Source: Sphingosinicella microcystinivorans (lineage in GTDB: Bacteria > Pseudomonadota > Alphaproteobacteria > Sphingomonadales > Sphingomonadaceae). Taken from it: a DNA stretch of 64,000 nt. The stretch's first letter is position 1. Every line of letters starts with the position of its first letter. A program made the translations under genes and the position numbers. Where the stretch lies: NCBI RefSeq assembly GCF_003634215.1, contig NZ_RBWX01000007.1, forward strand, positions 854,945 through 918,944. The letters are read 5' to 3'. Shown here piece by piece: positions 45,875 through 54,393 of this stretch. The notes beneath the pieces were generated by a model, which was not told where the DNA came from, did not search any database, and saw nothing but the letters and a program-made list of their open reading frames with translations.

Positions 45875-45908
45875 ACAGTCATGCTTCGGAGTTCCCGAGC
45901 ATGGCTGT
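45875..45908 (+). terminator. Hairpin after rtcA, probable operon end
   Basis: ACAGTCATGCTT (45875-45886) pairs with GAGCATGGCTGT (45897-45908) with G:U pairs, starting 5 bases after the rtcA stop codon. There is no T run. It probably ends or protects the operon transcript. Confidence 0.5.
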
Positions 45909-46189
45909 AGGCGCGGTAGCGCCACGAGATCGCCGCATCAAGGGGTGTCGGCTTGCAGGTTCTGGCGGCTTACCGACAGACGTCTGCTATGTTGTCGGGT
46001 CTGGTCACCGAACCTGCTCCGCCCACAATGGCTGCTATTCGCGGTAATCGCTTGAGATCGGACTGTCTGGGCACGACAACTTCATGGCCTTCTTTGGATT
46101 ACGGCTAGAAATCTGAAATCTGTCAATGTTCAGGGGGCCCAGCGCCAGTCTGATGGCCTTTTAGCGTTGAGATAGCGTCGCTGCCACGC
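45909..46189. other. Non-coding spacer after the RNA-repair operon
   Basis: About 280 bases of lower GC. I see no gene, RNA fold or repeat that I can support. Confidence 0.4.
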
Positions 46190-46399
46190 TCACCAATTCA
46201 AGTACCCTACTTCGCCCAGGACCGGCGCCACCAACAGAAGCAAAGCCGTGCTAACCCCAGCGCATATCCAAGCCCAAAACCAAAGGTGGCTCCGCTGCAT
46301 TCGTTTGGAAGACCTCCACCAGTATACCACCGCGAAGGCAGGCAGCCACATGATCAGCGCTGGTAATAGATAGTAGCCGAAGAAGATTAGAGCGCCCAT
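46190..46399 (-). CDS. Small membrane protein, hypothetical
   Basis: A possible 69-residue protein with two hydrophobic segments (YYLLPALIMWLPAFAVVYWW and ICAGVSTALLLLVAPVL) separated by a basic loop, so the loop probably faces the cytoplasm. Lower GC than the core genes suggests transferred DNA. I recognise no family. Confidence 0.5.
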   Translation of the reverse strand: MGALIFFGYYLLPALIMWLPAFAVVYWWRSSKRMQRSHLWFWAWICAGVSTALLLLVAPVLGEVGYLNW

Positions 46400-46525
46400 T
46401 CCGAGACAATATGTTAAATGCCGATCACCACAAGTGAGGTATATCGTACCTGAAGACGACGTTCTGATCCCCCGAGTTTTAAGCCATCGACCTCGATCAT
46501 TCGCACGCCCGAGATCGGTCAGCCT

Positions 46526-46585
46526 GAACCGACGGCAGCTTTAAAAGATCACATCAACGGAAGCGAACGGCAGCTATGTCGGCGG
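46526..46585. repeat. Dispersed intergenic repeat, copy B (right of rtcA)
   Basis: Begins GAACCGACGGCAGCTTT and ends GAACGGCAGCTATGTCGGCGG. It is related to copies at 39626-39679 and 56218-56275 and sits on the right flank of the RNA-repair genes. Confidence 0.6.
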
Positions 46586-46587
46586 CT

Positions 46588-46932
46588 TCAGGCGCCACCA
46601 CCCCAAACTGCCATGTAAGGCAGTATCGCAAAGAGCGACACCCCGCTGACCGATCCTAGGACCCATGGCCGACGTAGGAACGCATTGCAAAGCCACGCGC
46701 ACGCAAGGAGCATAATTGCCACAAAGAGCGGCCAGACGATGTAGAGGTTTATTTGTCCGATGTTGGGATATCCAGCTACCTGCTGGGCGACGACCCCCCT
46801 CAAGCCATCGCGACCCAAAAGTGCCAGTGCGAACCAGAGGCTGATCGCCACGCCTGCTATGATGTTCGCCGCTCTCACGAGTTTAGAATATCGACACCGG
46901 TGAAGTTCGCAATGACCGGTTTCAGTGGCCAT
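46588..46932 (-). CDS. Membrane protein, hypothetical
   Basis: A possible 114-residue protein from the ATG ending at 46932 (MATETGHCELHRCRYSKLVR), with three hydrophobic segments (IIAGVAISLWFALALLG, LYIVWPLFVAIMLLACAWL and VSGVSLFAILPYMAVWG). An ATG at 46947 would add five residues. There is no recognised family. It belongs to the low-GC right edge of the island. Confidence 0.5.
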   Translation of the reverse strand: MATETGHCELHRCRYSKLVRAANIIAGVAISLWFALALLGRDGLRGVVAQQVAGYPNIGQINLYIVWPLFVAIMLLACAWLCNAFLRRPWVLGSVSGVSLFAILPYMAVWGGGA

Positions 46933-47076
46933 GCGAGGGCAATGCAATGGCGGCTATTCAGGCGACTGTCGACATCCAGGCCGCCGGTCGCCTCAGCCGG
47001 AAGGCGCGTTCGAGTCGATGTTTGCAGAAGACTTGCCGTTCATATCCGCAGGATGCGAACGGCAATCTCCTTGTCC

Positions 47077-47781
47077 TTAAATCTGGATTGTGTCCACGAG
47101 AACAATCTCGCTGTCCTCGATCGCGGTGATCCGCAGGACCTCGACATCGCTGATCGCTGCCCCGTCCCGAGCGCCGATGCGAACGTCGTCGACCCGTACT
47201 GTACCAGTTGCAGGGACGAGATAGGCCTTGCGATCCTTGCCCAGTGGATATTCGGCGGTTTCTCCGGCTTTCAGAGATGCTCCGATCACACGTGCGTCGG
47301 TACGGATGGGAAGCGCGTCGGCGTCGTTGTCGAAGCCTGAAGCGAGCGTGACAAAATGGCCGGAGCGATCGCCTTTCGGAAATGGCCGCGAACCCCAGCT
47401 CGGCTGCTCGCCGCTTCGCGTCGGCAAAATCCAGATCTGGAAGATGCGCGTCGTCACATCCTCCAGATTATACTCCGAATGGCGAATGCCGGTGCCCGCC
47501 GACATGACCTGCACGTCACCGGCTTCCGTGCGTCCTTTGTTGCCAAGATTGTCCTCGTGCGTGATCGCGCCCTCGCGGACATAGGTGATGATCTCCATGT
47601 CACGGTGCGGGTGTGGCGGGAACCCGGTTTTCGGCGCGATCGTGTCATCGTTCCACACGCGCAGATTGCCCCACTGCATCCGCTTTGGGTCATGGTAATC
47701 TGCGAACGAGAAATGGTGCTTGGCATCCAGCCACCCGTGGTTGGCGCCACCAAGGCTTTCAAACGGTCTAAGTTCGATCAT
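47077..47781 (-). CDS. Pirin family protein
   Basis: A bicupin iron protein of 234 residues. Some family members have quercetin 2,3-dioxygenase activity. It shows GFPPHPHRDMEIITYV and VQVMSAGTGIRHSEYN, with the metal-binding His residues of the N-terminal cupin. The ATG ending at 47781 follows GGAG. Divergent from a LysR regulator that probably controls it. Confidence 0.92.
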   Translation of the reverse strand: MIELRPFESLGGANHGWLDAKHHFSFADYHDPKRMQWGNLRVWNDDTIAPKTGFPPHPHRDMEIITYVREGAITHEDNLGNKGRTEAGDVQVMSAGTGIRHSEYNLEDVTTRIFQIWILPTRSGEQPSWGSRPFPKGDRSGHFVTLASGFDNDADALPIRTDARVIGASLKAGETAEYPLGKDRKAYLVPATGTVRVDDVRIGARDGAAISDVEVLRITAIEDSEIVLVDTIQI

Positions 47782-47899
47782 CGGAAATCTCCTTATCAAG
47801 CGGCCGTGCCGCTCGCTCTGTCACCAAGGCAAGATAGGGATTGCGAGCTTTACCGTTTAGACGGATAAACCTGCATGAAACGTTCGAAGGAATTGAATA

Positions 47900-48829
47900 G
47901 TGGCTGGTCCCGGAACGCCGACTTTCGATCAGCTACGTATCTTCCTTGCCATCGTCGATACCGGCAGTTTCGCGGCGGCCGGACGTAAGCTGAACCGCGC
48001 GGTTTCCGTCATCAGTTACGGCATCGCGAATCTCGAGACGCAGCTGGGCCTCACGCTGTTCGAGCGCGAAGGCACGCGAAAGCCGAAGCTGACCGTGGCG
48101 GGCCGTGCCGTGCTCGCGGAGGTGCGTGCGGTTTCCCACGGCATCGACGGCCTGCGGGCAACGGTGAAGGGCCTTCTGGAAGGGCTCGAGGCGGAGGTGG
48201 ATCTTGCCATCGACGTGATGCTGCCCCCGGAGCGCGTCGGCCGCGTGTTGAGGACGTTTGCCGTGGAGTTCCCGACGGTACAGCTCAGGCTTCACGTCGA
48301 AGCGCTGGGCGCGATCACGGCCATGGTGCTCGATCGCAAGGCCGCGATCGGCATATCCGGTCCGCTCGCCGCTGGGATCGAAGGCGTGGAGTGTATTTCA
48401 GCGGGATCGGTTCCAATGGTGCCGGTCGCCGCTCCGGACCACCCTCTCGGGCGCATGGAACGCATCGCGCCGGGTGCAGGGCGCGATTATACGCAGCTCG
48501 TCCTCACCGACCGCTCGCGCTTTACGGAGGGGCAGGATTATTCCGTATTGAGCCCCAAGACTTGGCGACTCGCCGATCTGGGGGCAAAGCATGCGCTGCT
48601 GCGCGAAGGTATCGGCTGGGGCAACATGCCACTGCCGCTCATCGAACCCGACCTCGTCGCAGGCACGTTGGTCCGCCTTGTCATGCCGGACCATCCAGGC
48701 GGCATATACCGCTTTGCAGGCGTCTGGCGCCGTGACACGCCGCCGGGCCCTGCCGCCTCATGGCTGCTCGATCAGTTCGTGAGGATCGGGCGCAATGATG
48801 TGGAAGAAAACGGGCTCGGAGATGTCTAG
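47900..48829 (+). CDS. LysR family transcriptional regulator
   Basis: A 309-residue regulator starting at a GTG, with the winged helix-turn-helix FDQLRIFLAIVDTGSFAAAG, then LNRAVSVISYGIANLETQLG and LTLFERE, and a substrate-binding C-terminal domain. It is divergent from pirin across 118 bases and ends 4 bases inside the convergent porin gene. It probably regulates pirin, and perhaps the operon beyond, in response to an unknown effector. Confidence 0.92.
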   Translation: MAGPGTPTFDQLRIFLAIVDTGSFAAAGRKLNRAVSVISYGIANLETQLGLTLFEREGTRKPKLTVAGRAVLAEVRAVSHGIDGLRATVKGLLEGLEAEVDLAIDVMLPPERVGRVLRTFAVEFPTVQLRLHVEALGAITAMVLDRKAAIGISGPLAAGIEGVECISAGSVPMVPVAAPDHPLGRMERIAPGAGRDYTQLVLTDRSRFTEGQDYSVLSPKTWRLADLGAKHALLREGIGWGNMPLPLIEPDLVAGTLVRLVMPDHPGGIYRFAGVWRRDTPPGPAASWLLDQFVRIGRNDVEENGLGDV

Positions 48830-50202
48830 AAGCGCATCATCGTTTCAAAGCCGACCATACCGATGGTGCGTGCGCGACCTGTCTCGCGGATAAAGCCGCC
48901 GGGCAGGAACAGGGATGCGGAAAGCCCGACGGAAAACACCGAACTTACCTGCCAGCCGAGCACGGCTTCCGTCTGAGCACCAATGAATCGCGCGTTTGCC
49001 GCGCCAGTTCGAAGCAATTGCCCCGGCACCTCGTAAACGCCGTCGCGCCGGCTCGCGCGCCAATAGGCGACGCCGGCGAGATCGAACGAAACGCCGCCGC
49101 TGAGATCAAAGTCGATGCTCGGGTGGATGTTGGCGATGTTGTAGGGGCCGATCGGCGAGAGCTCGCCGAAATACTTGCCCTTGGGGAACATGGGATTGAA
49201 CGTGCCGAGGCTGTTGTCGGTGGGGTTATCGTCCCCGCTCGCTATATTCGCGCGCAAACGCATTCGGGGCGCAAATGGTGCATCTTCGAATCGGTAGGCC
49301 GTTTCCGTCGCGAGCGACCACGCACGGATTCGCGCGCTGCCGAAATGCCCGCGCTGCAGCATCGCCTCCCAGTTCCACGCCCAGCGGCCGCGCGCGCCAA
49401 AGATGCGGACACCGTAGGTGCGCCGCTTTTCGTTGGCTACCGCCTGCACGAAGCGGGCGGCTTCGTTGCGATAGTCCAGCCAGTAGGCATCAACGGCAAG
49501 CCCATCGGCGACCGGCACAGTTGCATAGACCCCGCGCAGGCGTTTCGTCGAAGAGGTGCGATCATCGAAATCGTCCGGACCGGGCGCAACGGGTTTCACG
49601 CCGATCAGGTCGGCCTGCACGCCTTGATACCTTAGCGACAGGCGAACGCCGTCGAACGCTTGCGGCACGTTGGGGCCATAACGCGTACCGACGAGCCGTT
49701 CGCTGCCGAGCGGTATGAACGCGCGACCCCCGCGAACCGTGATGTGCGCGTTTTCGCCGAGCGGCAGATCGAGATCGGCGAACGCCTGCAACATATCGAT
49801 GCCCGTTGCGTCGGCAGGGCCGTCTCCAGCGCCGACGCCGCGCGCCATGGCTAGGATCGGCTGCACGAAGGCGCGCAGTGGCCCAGCATGGACATCCATA
49901 TGCGGTATCGCGCGTAGCCAGAGATAGGAATCGTCCGGCGCATCGCCGCCCCCCCACAGGTTGCCCCGAAACCCTTCGTAGCGGGCCCGCAACTCCAGCC
50001 CGAAACTCGCATAGCCCGAGCCGTCTGCGTGCAGCGGCTGATACTTGGCCACACGCCACCATGGATCATCGCCCGATTTCGGTAGTGCGCGCAGTCCCGT
50101 CCAGTCCTCGTCGTAGCGCCAGTTGCTCTGCGCGACGTCCGGCATCTCGGCCGCCGCCGTGCCCGGAAGCATCACGGCAAACAGCAGAAGAGACCAACGC
50201 AT
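48826..50202 (-). CDS. Outer-membrane porin, alginate-export family
   Basis: A 458-residue exported beta-barrel protein with signal peptide MRWSLLLFAVMLPGTAAAE. It has the alginate_exp pattern: LELRARYEGF, FVQPILAMARG, ITVRGGRAFIPLGSERLVGTR and aromatic-ended beta strands to the terminal Phe (GFETMMRF). Family members serve as substrate-uptake or export channels, and alginate is rarely the real substrate. It is the last gene of a seven-gene operon starting at 55972. Confidence 0.85.
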   Translation of the reverse strand: MRWSLLLFAVMLPGTAAAEMPDVAQSNWRYDEDWTGLRALPKSGDDPWWRVAKYQPLHADGSGYASFGLELRARYEGFRGNLWGGGDAPDDSYLWLRAIPHMDVHAGPLRAFVQPILAMARGVGAGDGPADATGIDMLQAFADLDLPLGENAHITVRGGRAFIPLGSERLVGTRYGPNVPQAFDGVRLSLRYQGVQADLIGVKPVAPGPDDFDDRTSSTKRLRGVYATVPVADGLAVDAYWLDYRNEAARFVQAVANEKRRTYGVRIFGARGRWAWNWEAMLQRGHFGSARIRAWSLATETAYRFEDAPFAPRMRLRANIASGDDNPTDNSLGTFNPMFPKGKYFGELSPIGPYNIANIHPSIDFDLSGGVSFDLAGVAYWRASRRDGVYEVPGQLLRTGAANARFIGAQTEAVLGWQVSSVFSVGLSASLFLPGGFIRETGRARTIGMVGFETMMRF

Positions 50203-50204
50203 GA

Positions 50205-51785
50205 TCAGGCCGGGCGCAGCAGGTGGCGAACCACGGGAGGCACATCACCGATATGGAAGGCGTTCAGCGTTTCCTGATCGACACGGTCCGCATGGGTGGC
50301 GCGCGCATGCTGGCGCTGATGTTCAAGCCAGCTTTCAACGACGAAACCCTCGGTGACACGGCCAGGTTCGGCAGCATCCTCCCACACGTCCCAGCGGATC
50401 GCGCCGTCGCGGAGGCGGACGGTGCTGAACCGGCGCAGCGCCGCAATAAAGTCGGGGGCCCGCGCGGGATCTATACGGTATTCGATCTCGATCAGCACCG
50501 GCCCCCGGTCTCCAGCAAGCGGAACGGCGACGACCGGCTCCGCCCAGTGGTTGGACGGCGCCAGATCAACCGCCTCTCCGGCGGGAAGCCGCCAGACGAT
50601 CGCCAACAGCAGCGCGGCACCCTGTCCGATCCCGGCGACGATCAGCGCCGTCGCGACATCGGTGCGGGCCGCAAGCGTTCCCCAGAGCACGCTGCCGCCC
50701 GTCATCGCGCCCTGAAAGGCCAGCAGGTAAACGGCGAGCGCGCGTGCCTTCACCCAGCCGGGTGATGCCATCTGCGCGGCAACGTTGAGCGAGGTGAGCA
50801 TCCCGATCCACGCCAGGCCCGCAACAAGCATCACGGCGCCCGCAACAACCGCGCTCTCGGCCAGGGCAAGCGATAGCGTGGCGAGCGCGAACAGCGCTGT
50901 CGCGCCGATGGAGATGGTGTTCGTGGCGATGCGCTTACGCAAACGCTTCAGCAGCAGCGCACCCATCACCGCACCCGCGCCCATGCAGCCGAGGAGCGCG
51001 CCGTAGCCTGCCGCATCAAGCCCGAGCTCGCGCCGCGCCACCAGCGGCAGCATCGCCCAAAGCGCACTGCCGAAAACGAAGAAGCCGACCGCACGGATCA
51101 ACACCAGTCGCAGCGCGGGCGCATGCCGCGCGTACCGGTATCCGGCTTTAAGCGCGCCAAAGAAATGCTCGGGCGGCAAGGCGCGCGCGGTTGCGGGTCG
51201 CTGCCAGCGAAGTAGCACGAAGAGAACCGCGACCACCGAGAGCGCGTTGAGCGCGAAGACGGCGGGGGTTCCCGCGAGCGCGACGATGACGCCGCCAAGC
51301 GCCGGGCCGATGGCGCGCGAGATGTTGACCCCAAGGCTGTTGAGCGCAACCGCATCCGGCAGGGTCTTCGCGTCGACGAGTTCGGGTACGATGGCCTGGA
51401 AGACCGGCGCGCTGAGCGCCGCTGCGATGCCGAGCACGAAGGTCGCGGCGAGCAGCACATAAGGTGTCGTCAGCCCCTGCCATGTCAGCACCGCGAGCAC
51501 GGCCGCCGCCGTAAGACCGAGCATTTGTGCTGCAAGCAGCATCCGCCGCCGGTCGAGGATATCGGCGAGCGCGCCCGATGGCAGCGCGAGCAGGAACATC
51601 GGCAGCGTCGTCGCCGCCTGCACCATCGCCACCAGTAGCGGACTGGGGCTGAGCGAAGTCATCAACCAGCCCGCGCCGACATCATGCATCCACGTGCCGA
51701 TGTTGGAAATGACCGTGGCGATCCACAGCGCACGGAACACCGGGAAGCTGAGGGGCCCTGCGGCTTTCGCGGAATCCGCCGTCAC
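50205..51785 (-). CDS. MFS transporter (EntS-type) with C-terminal ABM-like domain
   Basis: A 526-residue protein. The first ~400 residues are a 12-segment MFS_3 exporter (FPVFRALWIATVISNIGTWM, GWVKARALAVYLLAFQG). The last ~95 residues (VLIEIEYRIDPARAPDFIAA to RVDQETLNAFHI) resemble an antibiotic-biosynthesis-monooxygenase ferredoxin-like fold, with WLEHQRQH. It starts at a GTG whose GTGA overlaps the DoxX stop by four bases. Confidence 0.85.
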   Translation of the reverse strand: MTADSAKAAGPLSFPVFRALWIATVISNIGTWMHDVGAGWLMTSLSPSPLLVAMVQAATTLPMFLLALPSGALADILDRRRMLLAAQMLGLTAAAVLAVLTWQGLTTPYVLLAATFVLGIAAALSAPVFQAIVPELVDAKTLPDAVALNSLGVNISRAIGPALGGVIVALAGTPAVFALNALSVVAVLFVLLRWQRPATARALPPEHFFGALKAGYRYARHAPALRLVLIRAVGFFVFGSALWAMLPLVARRELGLDAAGYGALLGCMGAGAVMGALLLKRLRKRIATNTISIGATALFALATLSLALAESAVVAGAVMLVAGLAWIGMLTSLNVAAQMASPGWVKARALAVYLLAFQGAMTGGSVLWGTLAARTDVATALIVAGIGQGAALLLAIVWRLPAGEAVDLAPSNHWAEPVVAVPLAGDRGPVLIEIEYRIDPARAPDFIAALRRFSTVRLRDGAIRWDVWEDAAEPGRVTEGFVVESWLEHQRQHARATHADRVDQETLNAFHIGDVPPVVRHLLRPA

Positions 51786-52195
51786 GACCGAATCTCCCTC
51801 TCGGCAAGGATCGCGGCGAGTACCAGCCCGCCGATCAGCCCGGCATGCTCGAGGAAGGTGTTGCGTTCGTGGAAACGCGCCAGCGGATCGGCAACCTGCC
51901 AGAAGGGATGCGCAATGATCGTGGCGAGCGCCGTGAACACGCCGAGCGCACCCGCGCCGAGCCATGCCATGCGGCCAAGGATGAGCAATGCCGATGCGCC
52001 GATCTGAACTAGGATGGTTGCCGTAACGGCGAGCGCTGCAGGCCGCAGCCCGAAGTACGCGGCCTCGGCGAGTGCGCCGCCCAAATCGGCAAGCTTGGCA
52101 AGGCCGCTTGTCCAGTAAGGAAGCGTGAGCAGCGCCGTCGCGGCAACCGCGAACCAGCGCTTCCTTAACAGCGCGGCGATGGGTGCGGGCGTCAT
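51782..52195 (-). CDS. DoxX family membrane protein
   Basis: A 137-residue protein with four membrane segments (PYWTSGLAKLADLGGALAEA and ILVQIGASALLILG among them), typical of DoxX proteins, some of which associate with redox or thiosulfate-oxidising systems. The ATG ending at 52195 is 2 bases after the amidohydrolase stop. It is coupled to the MFS gene downstream. Confidence 0.82.
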   Translation of the reverse strand: MTPAPIAALLRKRWFAVAATALLTLPYWTSGLAKLADLGGALAEAAYFGLRPAALAVTATILVQIGASALLILGRMAWLGAGALGVFTALATIIAHPFWQVADPLARFHERNTFLEHAGLIGGLVLAAILAEREIRS

Positions 52196-52197
52196 CA

Positions 52198-54126
52198 CTA
52201 GACCGCCCAGCATCCGCAGCCGAGCGCACCCCAGAAGCTTTGGACGTCGGAAGCAGGGACGGATGCCCCGAGTGCCGCGGCATGATCGTGGCCATGCACG
52301 GTACAGGCGGACTGACAGCCGCAGGCGGATGCAAGTTTCTTCGCCGTTTCCGGCGCGCGGTGATAGCCGCCGAACGTGGCGACGGGCGACCAGTCGGGCA
52401 TCGCCTTCGGCAGCGCCGGGGCGAGCGGCGTGAAATCGCCTTCGCCGTGCACGACCTTGCCGCCGAGCATCGTTAGCACCGCGCGAAGGTGCACGATCTC
52501 GCTTTCCGCGACGCCAAAGTAATCGTCGGAGAGCAAGGCGAGGTCGGCGAGTTGTCCGGCCTTGATCTGCCCTTTCTTGCCTTCCTCGTTCGAGAACCAG
52601 GTATTGGCCTCGGTCCACAGGCGTAGCGCAGTCTCGCGGTCGAGGCGATTGCGCGGCGGATAGAGGGTGAGGCCGCCCAGTGTCTTGCCTGTGACCAGCC
52701 ACGACAGCGACACCCAGGGATTGTAACTGGCGACGCGCGTCGCGTCGGTGCCCGCGCCGACAGGAATGCCCGCCTCCATCATGCGCCGGATCGGCGGCGT
52801 CGCCTCGGCGGCCTTCGCACCGTAGCGTTCGACGAAATATTCGCCCTGAAACGTCATGCGATGCTGCACGGCGATGCCGCCACCTAGCGCCGCGATGCGA
52901 TCGATATTGCGTTCGCTGATTGTCTCGGCGTGATCGAAGAACCAGTGCAGACCATCGAAGGGCACGTCGCGGTTCACCTTTTGGAACACGTCGAGCGCAC
53001 GGTCGATCGTCTGATCGTAGGTCGCGTGGAGTCGCCACGGCCAGCGCCGCTCTGCGAGCAGGCGGATGACGGGTTCGAGATCGGTTTCCATGTTCTGCGG
53101 CATGTCCGGCCGTGCGACGCGGAAATCCTCGAAATCAGCTGCGGAATAGACGAGCATCTCGCCCGCGCCGTTATGCCGGTAAGTGTCGTCCCCGTCGCCG
53201 GGCTTCACCATCGTCGACCACGTCGCGAAGTCCTTGAGCTCTTCCTTCGGCTTCTGCGTGAAGAGGTTGTAGGCGATGCGCAGCGTCAGCTCGCCGTCTG
53301 CGTGCAGCTTCTCGATGATCTCGTAATCGTCGGGATAATTCTGCGAACCGCCGCCGGCATCGACCACACTGGTGACGCCGAGCGAATTCAATTCGCGCAT
53401 GAAATGCTTCGTCGAATTCAGTTGATATTCGGGGGGCAGCTTCGGGCCTTTGGCAAGCGTCGAATAGAGGATCGTCGCGTTCGGCTGGGCGAGCAGGAGG
53501 CCCGTGGGATTCCCCGCGGCATCGCGCACGATCTCGCCGCCCGGCGGGTTCGGCGTGTCCTTCGTGTAGCCCACCGCCCGCAGCGCGGCAGCATTCAGCA
53601 GCGCACGATCGTAAAGATGCAGGATGACCACCGGCGTTTCCGGCGCGACGGCGTTGATCTCCTCGATCGTCGGGAGGCGTTTCTCCGCGAACTGATGCTC
53701 TGTGAAGCCGCCGACGACACGCACCCATTGCGGCGGCGGAGTATTTTCGGCCTGACGCTTCAGCATCGCCATCGCGTCGGCGAGCGTCGGCACGCCTTCC
53801 CAGCGCAACTCCATGTTGTAATTGAGCCCGCCCCGGATCACGTGGATGTGGCTGTCGATGAGGCCGGGGATGAGGCGGCGCCCTTTCGCGTTGATCACTC
53901 GGGCGCCTGGCACGGCGGAGCGAACCTCCTGCTCTGACCCGACCGCAAGGAACTTGCCGTCTCGGATCGCGACAGCTTCGGCACTTGGGTTCTCCCGGTC
54001 CAGCGTCGTCACTTTGGCGTTGGTGATGATGATATCGTCGCGGTTCATGGCGAGGCTCTCCGATGCGGTCAGCAGGGCGGTGGTGGCGGCGCCGGCGAGC
54101 GCCTGTCGGCGTGTGATCGTCTTCAT
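52198..54126 (-). CDS. Exported amidohydrolase, YtcJ type, with Cys-rich tail
   Basis: A 642-residue metal-dependent hydrolase with a Tat-like leader (MKTITRRQALAGAATTALL), HxH motif LIDSHIHVIRGG, central HATYD and FDHAETIS, and the catalytic Asp in VGAGTDATR. The last 45 residues carry several Cys and His (ACGCQSACTVHGHDH, GCGCWAV), unusual for this family and possibly metal-binding. Its ATG overlaps the xapX stop (ATGA). The substrate is unknown. Confidence 0.88.
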   Translation of the reverse strand: MKTITRRQALAGAATTALLTASESLAMNRDDIIITNAKVTTLDRENPSAEAVAIRDGKFLAVGSEQEVRSAVPGARVINAKGRRLIPGLIDSHIHVIRGGLNYNMELRWEGVPTLADAMAMLKRQAENTPPPQWVRVVGGFTEHQFAEKRLPTIEEINAVAPETPVVILHLYDRALLNAAALRAVGYTKDTPNPPGGEIVRDAAGNPTGLLLAQPNATILYSTLAKGPKLPPEYQLNSTKHFMRELNSLGVTSVVDAGGGSQNYPDDYEIIEKLHADGELTLRIAYNLFTQKPKEELKDFATWSTMVKPGDGDDTYRHNGAGEMLVYSAADFEDFRVARPDMPQNMETDLEPVIRLLAERRWPWRLHATYDQTIDRALDVFQKVNRDVPFDGLHWFFDHAETISERNIDRIAALGGGIAVQHRMTFQGEYFVERYGAKAAEATPPIRRMMEAGIPVGAGTDATRVASYNPWVSLSWLVTGKTLGGLTLYPPRNRLDRETALRLWTEANTWFSNEEGKKGQIKAGQLADLALLSDDYFGVAESEIVHLRAVLTMLGGKVVHGEGDFTPLAPALPKAMPDWSPVATFGGYHRAPETAKKLASACGCQSACTVHGHDHAAALGASVPASDVQSFWGALGCGCWAV

Positions 54127-54371
54127 GCGTCACGCTCCGCGTTGGAGTGAACCGATCCGAGCACATGCTTCGCGCAATCCCCGCGGACGAATTCAGCAAG
54201 CGCGGGGCGGTTGCCGAGACGCTTCGCGAGCGGGAGCAGTTGCTCACCGAGCAGGATACCCGCGAGGCCGACGAGGGCAACGATGGGCGGGGCCGGAGAG
54301 CGGACACCAAGCAGGCTGTAGACGAGCCCGACGAGCAGCCCGGCGCCCAGCGAGATGAGGTAGAGTTTCAT
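54123..54371 (-). CDS. XapX domain membrane protein
   Basis: An 82-residue protein. The first 50 residues are the XapX domain, two membrane helices around MKLYLISLGAGLLVGLVYSL, the characteristic GVRSPAPPIVALVGLAGILL and LGEQL. The rest is hydrophilic. Domain function is unknown. It overlaps the amidohydrolase by four bases. Confidence 0.88.
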   Translation of the reverse strand: MKLYLISLGAGLLVGLVYSLLGVRSPAPPIVALVGLAGILLGEQLLPLAKRLGNRPALAEFVRGDCAKHVLGSVHSNAERDA

Positions 54372-54393
54372 GGCATCCGCTCTCCCTCTTTCC

